Shown: positions 23,984 through 35,800 of the stretch, one piece after another
How positions within the stretch are numbered: the stretch's first letter is position 1
How the letters are laid out: each line of letters opens with the position of its first letter
NCBI GenBank assembly: GCA_942159475.1
Contig: OW804097.1
Coordinates: forward strand, 116,472,789 to 116,536,788
Length of the DNA: 64,000 nucleotides
Origin: Sthenelais limicola
Lineage: Eukaryota > Annelida > Polychaeta > Phyllodocida > Sigalionidae
Direction of reading: 5' to 3'
Position numbers and translations under genes: made by a program
The notes under the pieces: model-generated
The model's database searches: none
Told to the model about the DNA's origin: nothing
Seen by the model: the letters and a program-made list of their open reading frames with translations, nothing else

Positions 23984-24262
23984 GCAATGCCGAATATACT
24001 TGAATTTACCTAGTATTGACCAAACTGCAGCCTATTTTAACAGAACTTACTAAATGTATACAGCTGCCATATAGAACTTTTTTTGCTCTGATTGCTGTAT
24101 GTTGTACATTGGTTGGATTCTTTAAAAAAGTTGTTATTGGCCGTACCACATTTAGCATACATTACAATTTTTGCTGAAATTCTTATCATTTTTGCATCAT
24201 AAAAGCCTTGCTAGTCAGAAAACACCTGCCAGGATTTAAGGATGAGAACATAAATTTAGAAA
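23984..24262 (+). repeat. Dispersed ~280 bp repeat, copy 2
   Basis: Close copy of 11232-11510 over its whole length, with the same order of blocks (CAATGCCGAATATAC to AAGGATGAGAACAT). It borders the TIR element at 24314. Confidence 0.7.
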
Positions 24263-24313
24263 TATACATCCAACGTTGGACTAAAACAAAACAAAACCGT
24301 ATAAATGTATGGT

Positions 24314-26447
24314 CCATTCCTACCAAATGGGCCCAGGGCCCTTTTCCCTTTGGTCCCTCTACGCCTCATATCTCTGTGTAATATTCATTGATATTAAAAC
24401 AAATGATAGTGACAGATTCCCCTTGGCATGAGAACTCCTCTGATATATACATTATTACAGGGCTGATGGATATCTTATGTGTTACAACCCTTTAAAATCG
24501 ATATGTTCATAGAAAATTGTCAATGATTTAACATTTTGGACTTGGAGATTCAGAAATTTACATCAATTTGTGTTTTTTATATCTGATTAATTTTGCTCAA
24601 TCACCAGGTTCGAATTTTAATGCATTTCAGTAACCCAACTTGCTTTTCAAACATATAATAGCACAAACAAAATTAAAATGTTTTTTTCCCGTTTTTACAT
24701 CGCATATGTTGCTCATATTCATGCAATGAACTTGTGGTATGACACAAGAATAAAACTCATTTGACATATATATAAAACCATCCCTAACATTTGATACCTA
24801 ATAAGTCCAAATAGGACCATTAGTAAGGATGTTATGTCTGTTTAAAAAAGTTCAATGGGAAAATCTTTATGCTAATTATGTATGTTTTTACATCGCCACA
24901 TTGATTAGTTGTGCTTTTCAATCCTATTATAAAAAATCATTTAAAACTAATATGAATATATTGGGCAACTAATTCTCTTGTTGTGTATGCAATATAAATG
25001 GTCTGAACAGATATGTCTTGTTTGTAGAAGGGGAAAACACCTGTTTTTACGTCGCACATTGTATGTTTTTACGTCACAGTTTTTTACGTCGCACATCGCA
25101 TTTGCTTGATAAACGCAAAACTATTTAAGATTGAAAGTTGTAACATGTACCAGACAAACCGCAATAATATCAGCTTTCTGCTGATATAAAATAATCCATA
25201 TCCCTTGAATGGTCTGAACAGAAATGCCTTGTGCATAGAGTCGGGAAACACCCAAGTTTAGGTCACACATTTTTACGTCGCACGTTTTTAAGTCGCAACA
25301 TTTGCTTGATATTTGCTTGATATTTGAGACAGAAGGTTGTAACATATACCAAACGAACCACAACAATGGCAGCTTTCTGCTGATATATACTCATCCAGGT
25401 CCTTTGAGTGGACTGAACAGAACTATGCCTTTTGCATGGAGAGAAAAAAAAGTTTGCAATGTTTCTGGATGCATAATTACCAGTAAAGTAATTAAATATA
25501 ACCCTTATGAATGCCTTCAAAACGCAAGGATATAATTAATACAATGTCCTGAGATTTGTCATCATGGATTCATCTGACTATGAGTGCTAGACTCATTAAA
25601 AACCAGAACATTGCAATAAAGAGATCTTATAAAAAAAACACTTTGAAAAATATCAATTTTGCGACTTGTGACTCATTTTCCTGAAACACATCACATTGAT
25701 TGATTTAAATATTTAAAATGAACGTTTTCGGCCATAGATTCCTAGATAATTGACTCTGGATGTCATTTCTTTCTGTATTATATAGAGGAGAATATGAGTT
25801 TTTAGGAAATATTATCCAGAAACCTTATATTTAATTTAAATTTCATTTTTTCTCATTTCCATCACAGAAAATGAAGATTTTTCAGAGAATAGCTCTATAG
25901 TGTTTTCACGTCGCCCATATTTTCAACCTAGTTTAGAAAAAAGAAATATAATCCCTGGCAGAAATAACAATTGACTCTTTCAAGTTAAGGTGATAACAAG
26001 TGTATCTGAGTCGTATTTTCTTATATTTCTTGGTTATGAAGAGAACAGTGGTAGATGAAAAAAGGTGGAAAACGGTGAAAAACGAAGCTGTTCTTAATTT
26101 CGAAATTCCTATATCAAAATAGGAGAGTCCTTGTACCATAAATTGCCAAACAAATGTTGAATTGCTCCTATTTTCTAAATAAATTGCTTTATCAAACCAA
26201 AACTAATTTCCCATTGCCAAAATGCCTGGTATATAATGTCAAAGTGAAAAGTGACGTAAAAACATAGGAAATCCTAACCCAGTCATTGATTTTATGTAGA
26301 AAAAAAAAATATTTGATCAATTTAGTAGCAAATTTAGATTTAAAAAGTTTCATTACTCTACTTAATGTTCCCTAACTATGGAAAAGATTAAAGGAAATCA
26401 TTTTTGTACAATAGTTTCAGCTTACTGGGCCCATTTCGTAGGATGGG
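24314..26447. mobile_element. 2.1 kb non-coding TIR element with a dispersed GTTTTTACGTCGCACAT motif
   Basis: The ends are inverted repeats 24314-24336 and 26425-26447, matching at 20 of 23 positions (both contain AAATGGGCCCAG). There is no transposase frame. The motif GTTTTTACGTCGCACAT and variants recur near 24691, 24884, 25043, 25064, 25081, 25254, 25269, 25284, 25902 and, inverted, 26251. A ~180 bp unit with TCTGCTGATATA and TGAACAGAAATGCCTTG is repeated in tandem near 24980-25430. Part of it (25445-25695) has a second copy at 57590-57850. It is probably a non-autonomous DNA transposon. Confidence 0.55.
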
Positions 26448-26722
26448 TGAAGTCGCCAGAAAATGTACAATTCACCTTCACCAATTCTAGATGAAAATAA
26501 AGTTCTAAATACAGTTCAATCTAAACAAACAGATCACTAGAATCAATGCAATGCTGAATATACTCGAATTTGCCTAGTATTGACTAAATTGCCGCCTAAT
26601 TTAGCAGAATTTACTAAATGTATACGGCTGCCAGTTGTTCATTTTCTGAAAATCCGACCGATCATGTAGAAACCTGGGATAGCTATTTGTATACTCCAAT
26701 GGAAATAAAGTTTATAATCTGA

Positions 26723-26785
26723 CCTCCTTTGCCTTCAGTGCTCTTTGGTTCACTAGCTACTTTGTTACTCGGTTTAACAAGTATC
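26723..26785 (+). pseudogene. Relic of SLC22 exon 11
   Basis: The frame encodes [10 protein letters not shown], identical to the core of exon 11 ([13 protein letters not shown]), and then diverges and lacks the LLPETKG end. It has no usable splice acceptor context and lies 55 bases before the gene 2 start codon. It is a remnant of a deleted SLC22 copy. Confidence 0.65.
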
Positions 26786-26840
26786 TGGACAAGTTTCATT
26801 GAGAACAAAACAGTCACGTTAGCCTATTATTCAGCGAAAC

Positions 26841-29800
26841 ATGGAGTTTGATGAAGTGTTTAAGTACATTGGACAGTTCTCCAGGTGGGTGATATATTTC
26901 CTCTAGCTTACATCTTCTCTTGACCTACACAATACAACAGTTTTACTAACTAGCTGATGTTTTGGCCATGATACTTCCAGTCATAGTCTAGATTGAGATT
27001 GTGTATTCATCAAACATTTTGAATTTGATTCGTATTCAAGTTATGTAATGCACATTTGATACAGGCTAAGTTGTATCACTGTATAAGTTGCTTGGTGTGA
27101 ACACTCAAGTAACAATTTGGCTGACTTCACTAGAGTTTTTTGACTGGCCATTAGTCACCGAGTATTAGCCATTTCCTCTTGGTTGTTATTGTATGAATAA
27201 CCACAGCAAATTCTATCCTATGAGCCATAAATGAGTAAATCTAGTAAGATGATTTGTGAAAATTATATCAAAATTAAAAGATTAAATATTTAATACATTT
27301 ACCTATTTTAAGCATTATCACGTTTAACCCCCAGCCAACATTCCCCCAACCAACATTCCCCCCTGTCAACATTCCCCCTGCAAACATTCTACCCGCCTAG
27401 ATTTCCCCCTCCTATTTCTGTTTTCTGCATTGCAAGGTTAATTCCCACCCCATCCTGCATTTTCCCTGCCCTCTTTTTTTCCTTCTCCGTTTTTTTAAAA
27501 ACTGAGAAGGATAATGAATGACATACCATTCTGTCAATCATCTAATTCAGCAAGTTTGTGTGATAGGTTTGTGGCGTTGTGTTATACAGTTCTTTATTCT
27601 GAGTTAGTAAATGTTGAGCATTTTTGTTTTTGTTAAAGTTCATGAATCTGGAGAAAGTCATTTAAGGTGACTCAGTAGTGATTTTGATTATTGATGAATT
27701 TTTCTAAAATTTTTACCAATGATACTTGACATGAAATAATCATTATTGAGTGAAAAAAATCCATAGGTCACCAGGCTAGTTTTCATGCTATGGCGGTATG
27801 GAGATAGAAATAATAAATCATATTTGAGTAATTTTACTACATTTGAGTGATTTATTAACATAATTCGTTTAAAATGGTTCTGGCATGAATTCAGACAGCA
27901 AATTTCACCCAGACATTCAACATATATATATACTTATCATCAGATAATGTTTTTTTCCTCAGATCCTGAGGTAGCCCCCTGGAAGCCCCCTAGTGGCAGT
28001 ATGGGGCACTAGGAAAATTGACTTTGGCTGATGACAATCAGCGTTTTAAAAAAAACTGTCTGATGAATATTTTTAAAATTTAATATGAATGTAGATACAG
28101 TATTTTCCAACTCATACACAAAAAATCAGGATAGCTTTCCAGGCTAAATTTTCCTATATTACAACTTATTTATGAAAAAAATTGGGAAAAAAATTAAATT
28201 CCTGATTAATATTTGATTTGAACAAAAATGGCTTCATAAATCTTGATGAAATTCTATATGGATACAGCTGTCATAGTTACTAACTCGCACACCAAAAATC
28301 AGCATGAATTTTCAGGCCGAATTTTTTATGTTACAACTTAATTATGAGAAAATTGGCTAAAAATGAGAAAATTCTTGATAAATATTTTATTTTATACACA
28401 TATGGCTCCACATAAATTTTAATGAAATTTAATATGGATGTATAGGGATCGTAGATACTAACTCCCACACCAAAAATCAGCATAAATTTTCTATCTGAAA
28501 TGTTTACATCAAGACTTAACTTAACATACATACTTCGTCTAGAAAAGGAATGAAAGTGATTCGAAAATAGTTATGGTAATCCATGCTGCAGCTTAGGAAA
28601 TGTACATGAGGGATCATGCAAAAACGTATGAGAGCGGGAGAGGGATCAGGACAGGGACAGGGACAGGGAACACAACAACACAAGGGTGACCAAAAAAACA
28701 TCTAAAAAGGGTTCCATTTGTGGTATAAATGTTGATACACATAATAAGTTATAGAGACAACTTGAAAGAGAAAGATGGTGGGAGAGGGAACAAGGAGAGA
28801 TGAGAATGTGGGCCCCACTGTCCCACTAGCAAATCCCGTGCGTAGCACGGGTCTTTGCTAGTATTTACTTAATATAATAAAATAACCCCCAAGAAAATAC
28901 AACGACAACAAAAAATATAGCCACATCCCCTCATTAAAATATGACCCCCCAAAATTCACCGAGAGACCTCCGCAGAGAAATGAGCATGTTCAGGACCAGA
29001 ATCGTCAAGGAGACCACAACAAAAACTTCCGGTTTTGCACATTTTTTTTATATGACCCCCAAACTTTTGTATCATTCTTCACTTTTCCGAATGAAGGGCA
29101 CCCTATAGCCTGAAACGTTGGAATAAATAAAGTCAAGTATGCACTACTGAATTTTCGAAGTTGTCTGTCAGAACTTGAAGAGATATATGTACTCTTTCCC
29201 CTGTACTATTTATGACATGAATACAATATTTTCTGGATTTAGAGATCCATATTTCTTCGTAGAAGGTGTACAGATCGAAGCAATTTTACTTTAATTTCAA
29301 GGAAAATTCATTGGCGGGGAAAATTTATTGGCAGGGAAAATGATGGTTGGGAGGTTGTTTGGCAGGCGTGAAGATGTATTGAAGAAATACGGGCCATTCT
29401 TCGTAATAATTCAGGGTCAGTAGTTGGGCGAGAAATTAATCAAACGCAACACACAGAGATGTATGCTTCGAATCAGTACCAGCCTTACAAGAGGCCGATT
29501 CCAATCTTCCTGTTTATTCTTATACTACACAGATTAGAACGAATACACTGGTCCTGCGCTGATTGGCTTTGGTCCCGTTGGTCCAATTAATTGACAGGTT
29601 AGATTAGCGATCCAATCAGCCACAGGATAACAATGACAGACAAATATTAAAACGAGGCTCAGAGTGACCACTGCCACTCTGACCAATCTCTTTGGGTGGT
29701 GACCAGGTCACGGGGTTATCTCCCCTCCCCTCTCCCTCCCACTCTTTAATCAGTGTCAAACATACAACACCCATAAATACAATGGCAGTTTTGAAAAAGG

Positions 29801-32800
29801 CACACTCACCTGACTCCTTTTGCTTGCTTCCAAGGTCGGATACTGATCTGACCAACTAACTAGTCCCTAATCATGGTCGCCAATGAAGAAATACGGGCCA
29901 TTCTTCGTAATAATTCAGGGTCAGTAGTTGGGCGAGAAATTAATCAAACGCAACACACAGAGATGTATGCTTCGAATCAGTACCAGCCTTACAAGAGGCC
30001 GATTCCAATCTTCCTGTTTATTCTTATACTACACAGATTAGAACGAATACACTGGTCCTGCGCTGATTGGCTTTGGTCCCGTTGGTCCAATTAATTGACA
30101 GGTTAGATTAGAGATCCAATCAGCCACAGGATAACAATGACAGACAAATATTAAAACGAGGCTCAGAGTGACCACTGCCACTCTGACCAATCTCTTTGGG
30201 TGGTGACCAGGTCACGGGGTTATATCCCCTCCCCTCTCCCTCCTACTCTTTAATCAGTGTCCCCCCCCTCCCCTGACCTGGCGGTCAGCCCCTCCCCTCC
30301 TTTCCCATGTGATCGACTTTGAGATAACGGTCAGACCTGGACCTCACCTGTACCTTTGGACTATGGGATGATAAGAAATCCGCGAGCGTTGTGGCGGTAA
30401 GAAAGTGTGGGTAGCCTTCTGGCCGGTAGGGGCGCGACGAATGTCTGGCTGAATGAGACAACTTTAACTCAAAATTAGACAATTTAGGCTTGTCAATTTT
30501 ACAGTATATCGGGGAGAATGTAGCGGGGAGATTGTTGGCGGGGAGATTGTTAACCGGGGAATGTCCTAGAAACATCCATTAATCCATGTGGAATACAAGC
30601 TAGAGTTTCTATGGCTCCTTCCTTGGGTTGGTTCATACTGGTATACACTTTACAGTGTAACGGATCGCTAATATTGTTGTCCTTTCCTTTACACTTAAGT
30701 ATCAAACATTATTCATTAGATTAGTCAGACATTGGTAGACATTGATGCTTGTCTTGCACTGATTGCCGCATGTTCTACTTAATTTACAAGCTTAATCTAC
30801 CAGGTTTTACAAGCGTCTGGAAACATTTTGTTATGCGAAAATAGTCACATTAGCCTATTATTCAGCATTTCTTTCCTTACAACATACCAACTATAGGGGT
30901 GAATAACTAGCTCACAGTGCTGTGACTAGCCTTCCAAGTCCAAGGGGGTTGTTCATTAATGGGGTGATGGTTGGCGGGGGGGGGGGGGGGAGGCAGACAT
31001 TAAATATAAAAGGGTAAAGGCCCATATTAGATACACATTAATACATAAATTATACCCATACATCATATAGATCTACAAGTAGGCCTAACAGACAGGCTGT
31101 TAATTTTCCACAGACAGCATTATCCTATATAAATTGCAACAGGAAATGATTAGCTTATAACACAAAACTAACAATGGAAACTCTCATAGTTTTTTAATTC
31201 AAACACATTTGTAAATAGCCAGGGGAAAATGTGTTACGTCCCAGACTGAGGATTCAAACATTGGGCCTTTATTAACCAGATAACATGAGTTTATATGTTC
31301 AGTAAAAAGTCAGTAAAAAGCTGGGGGAATTAGTCAGTAAAAGTTGTTTTGTCCCCAAACTGTCAGGATAAAAATGTGTCATAGTAAATATCCAACAAAT
31401 CCAACACTTTTCTTTTTTGAATATCATTTTCCTTTTCTAAGATATCCTAAGACATAATCAACATGGCTTATGAATATCTTAATATCCGAATAGAAACTTT
31501 CTTGGATTTCGGATTTTCTTTTTCTCACAGAAATGTGCACTTAGCCACCATCTGATGTCATTCCTTTTCACCCTAATGTACTTCAATGTATTCCTATGCC
31601 AGGTCTGCTGCATGCTGGTCATCGTGTATAGGGAGGGGAGGGCTAATATTATGGACTAAGTTTATATATAGCATAGGCTACTTGCCTCTTAAAGATGGCA
31701 TTAGTTAATTACAACAAATATATTATATTAAATAAAGAGTACAAATATATTATAAAGAGTACAAAATCATACCTCATAACCCCATCCCATCCCCACCCCT
31801 TATCTAACCATTAGAACTGCATCTCCCCATTCCACACAAAATGAATGGTCCACACTACTCCTGTGTGTGCCTGACCACCCTCAACCTCGAATCTAGGTCA
31901 GTGTAGAACTAAGTTTGCAGACTTGTGGGATCATCAGTGAGTTAGATACAGACATGACAGAAAGAAAGAAACCCAAAAGTCAGAAGTCCGATCACTGCCA
32001 TCCCCTTGTGATCACTGTCATCTCCTTGTGCGATGTGCCATAGCAGCAGATGGCACATGTCATGGGTAATTGGGGAGTCGTCATAGTAAAAAGACTCCTT
32101 GTCATGGGTGAAAAGATCTCTGTAATGAAGAAATATTCGTTGCCATGAATCTTTTTGTTTGGTAATAGGAAAAGGTGTCTTAGTAATATATTTTGGTTAT
32201 GCGTAATATGTGAAAAAAAAGAGGAAAAGTCTGTAATATTGCATAAATCGCACAGATGACAACTCTGGGACGCAACAAAAGTCACTCATTTTTATATTCT
32301 TTGGGCCGTGTGTGAGGGAGATTATATTCTATTTTTTTTCCAAATGCTCTCCACTCCCCCTGCCCTCCTTCAGTAGTTAGGCCTACACAATGAACAGTCC
32401 CTAGACATGGGACATGCACTGGACCGTGCAGCCTTGTTTGTAACGTTACCGTTGTGAACTTGGCTAATGGACCGCAGAATATTTCTCTCATCTTCCGCAG
32501 TATTTCCTTCACTATATAATCAATCTGAACTTGAAAAATGGATTCTATATAGGGAATATGTTGATTTTCAAATTCACTTAATGAGAGATGGTTCTGTTCC
32601 CTCTCAGCAGAGAGTTATAAACAATGTGGAGAAAGCATCTACCTCTGCATGCTGCGAGTAGCGCACAAGTGTCATCTGCTACAATTTTGATACATTTCAT
32701 ACTTGTCCCGCGCTCGCGCTAAATTTCTTACATTTAGAGTTATATTTTTGGCCGCTTTTGTATATAAATATGCATTTATACAGCCTCATATCTCCTAAAA

Positions 32801-35800
32801 CCGACCAAAATTTTAAAATTATCAAAAAATAGTTTGAAAAAAGACCCTCTAAATTGAGTCATGTGTTCATCATGCATTTATGCAATACGCTGGCATTTGC
32901 CTAGGGAGTGCATGTATGCAATATGTCGGCACCGTCATAGGGAGTGCATAAATGAAATACGGCGGTCTCTGCATAGGGAGTGCATAGATGCAATACGTCG
33001 GTACATATCACAGGAGTGCATAAATGCAATACGTAGGTCTGATAGGGCTAGATAATGACAGCTTAGAAAAGTGTGAAATATAGGTGTCGCTGCTTTTGCG
33101 CGACCAAGTTTATACATATGGTATGTATACCATTGAAAACTGACCCCCTTCTTCTTTGGTATCATTGAATCATACAATTGGTATAATAGTATTCTCTCAT
33201 ACATGATGTATACATATGGTATCATCTTGTACATTTACCATCGACAATTGACCCTCCATTGCAATGATATTCTGTCATACATGATGTATACATATTATAT
33301 CATTTCGCCGAAAAGAGGATTATTACAGCTACAATTTAAAAGCCAAGTATAAATTACAATAGTGTACTAGCAACGATTAAGAAAATCAGTAGAAATAATA
33401 TTCATATAATCTTAAAATCTTGAATAATTAGGAATAAGGTACATGTCCTTAGGAATACATATGTCATTCGTCAACCACAGTTGACAAAAATATGACGTAC
33501 AAAAATACCGAGAAAAACCTCAAAATTTCAATTAAATTTCTGGAATCCACCACATACAATATGTATAGGTTTGATTTTCTGGGGATATACAATTAGATAA
33601 AACCATACATTTATTCCTTCATTACATCGTTCACCGTGTCAGTCATTCTTTTTATTTTTAGTTTCATTAGGAAGAAAACAAATTCTTCTCTCAGGAAATG
33701 TATAATTTTCTATACCTATCTCCACTTTTCATGGCACCAGTGTCTGTTAATAGCTAATATCATATTCAAATAAGAAAGGTCCTTGATATATTTTTCAATG
33801 GGGTGCGTCACTTTTCGATTGCCCATAGGTCACTTTTCGACAGGGTCACTGAACTGAGAAAGACCCAAGCTTTCATATAAATGGTACAAGCAAGTTTTTT
33901 TACCAAGAATGTATGGATTTAGAAGTGAAAGTGGGTGCATAACCATGCTGTCAGGAAGTTAGTGAGTGAGCTGAAAGTCAGCGGCTATCTTGGATTTCAA
34001 GTTTAAATCAAGGTCAAACCATCAAACTCATGCCAAATATGAATTCCCTGACCCCCCCAAACCGTAATAACTATGTTTTGACGAGTAGTGTAGGCTAAAC
34101 CTTGTAGGCTAAACCTTGTAGGCTTGAAAAAAATAATTCTCGGAATGGTCCAGGGCGGCCATTTTGGATTTCAAGGTCAAATCAAGGTCAAATCGTCAAA
34201 CTAATGTCAAATATGAATTCCTTGACCCCTAAGACCCTAGTAACCATATAATTTTTTTTATTGACTTGTATTGTAGGCCAAACCATTAAAAAAATTGTTC
34301 TACGATTGGTCAAGGGTGGCCATTTTGAAGTTGCGGCACTCTACTGAAGTTTTTATTTAGCCTTCAAAGATGCTAAATTCATTGAGAAACGGACCTATAC
34401 TCTCAACAGTCACAGAAGTGCTCCAGATGACCCAACTAAGATATAAAATTCAGTAAATAAGCATGAGATGCTTAAGTTAACATCAGGAGATGAAATGGCA
34501 TGTTCATAAAACGCAATCTTCCCCAATACCATACCATAATTTTACAGATATCAGGCAATGGTGTTCTGCTGTGCGGGTACATTCATCTTTGTTCAGGCCC
34601 TTCACAATTTCTCCTCTCCCTTCACGGGAATGGAACAAGATCACTGGTGCAGCATAGACCGACTTTCACACTCCAACCTGTCAGAAGAAAGACAAAAAGA
34701 CTTATCAATCCCCTGGGATGCAACAAGGAACAAGTATCAGAGGTAAGCACTAGAGGATAGATAATTACTCTACATTTCCATTTTCAGAAATATAATAGTT
34801 AATTATTTGATAGGCTGAGAAGTTAATCTAGTAACAATCTGCCTTGTTATGACTTCAGTTGTAGTATGTATGACTACCCCTGGGATAATATGACAGACGA
34901 CAAACTACAGTGGTTGAATAGGAGTCAAGTGGTGTCATCTCCCACTTTAAACTGTGACACTTGGAAGCACAATACGTCAGAGTTCAGATCAACCATCATT
35001 ACAGAGGTGAGCCACAATAACTACTGATTATACAAAGTTGGGGAATTGTTGGAAAAGTAATTGTTGTTTGAAATATGATGAGTAAATTACTTTCAATGCA
35101 AGTGAATAAACATCATTGTAGTAGTCCGTCGGAATTGAGACATATGTGACAAGGTTAGTTTGCTTTTCTCACTTTTCTCACTCGCTATTGGAGTGGATTG
35201 TGTGGGTGCTCTCCCCACCACTAGGAGCACCTCAGCTGTTCTATTAATAAACACTCATCCTTGATAGACAACAGAGTTGACTCTTACTTTCTCAGGGATA
35301 TACCAACCTATTGATAATCTGTGTATTACTTATGTAGCTGAAGGATATATCAATTGTTGCCACCAAAGGCTTCTGCAGACTGGAAGCTATCCTGTTATTT
35401 GCTGGGCCCCAGAAAAGCTTTGGGTGTATCTTTCAAATCTGTACCCATATGTGAGAGAAAAATTCATGTTTAACAGTGGCAACTGGTCTGTGTGGATAGC
35501 TGGTTGGTGGGCCTGACGCGCACCACATATCTTGCAGGCCTTATGCTAGGCTCTCTCATCGGTGGTCCCATTGCAGACAAGTAAGGAGAAATGTTTAATC
35601 TTCAACGAAAAGGTGCAAATTAGCCTTCACTAATCCTCTAAAATAACCCCAATAGATCCATATAGAAATCATTCTGTATGACTGTTCTAGGTTTGGTAGG
35701 AAAACATGTCTCCTTATATTCATGTCAATATCGATACCGTGCAGTTTTGGAGCGGCCTTCTCTCCATGGTTTCCATTGTACTTGGTATTTAGATGTTTGG

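Larger units (their letters stand above)
22702..26840 (+). other. Spacer between SLC22 genes 1 and 2
   Basis: No intact gene. It holds the gene 1 3' region (AATAAA at 22781 and 22979), a disrupted SLC22 first-exon copy (23587-23839), a dispersed repeat (23984-24262), a 2.1 kb TIR element (24314-26447), another repeat copy (about 26520-26660) and a relic of SLC22 exon 11 (26723-26785), just before the first exon of gene 2. The repeated context GTCACGTTAGCCTATTATTCAGC occurs before both first-exon copies and again at 30845. Confidence 0.6.
26885..34547 (+). other. Intron 1 of SLC22 gene 2, repeat-filled
   Basis: No coding frame of substance. It holds a CAACATTCCCCC array (about 27330-27420), a ~175 bp tandem repeat (about 27900-28510), a repeat copy with a Helitron-like end (28535-29230), a 377 bp direct duplication (29381-30261), a G-run (about 30976-30990), a TGCATAAATGCAATACG tandem repeat (32867-33045) and a ~170 bp duplicated unit (33975-34330). 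Between 31000 and 32860 I see nothing recognisable. Confidence 0.55.

Noticed and set aside
26885..34547. Many short open frames of 60-100 codons in intron 1 of SLC22 gene 2
   Set aside because: No recognisable domain, codon bias or splice context, and several cross tandem repeats.
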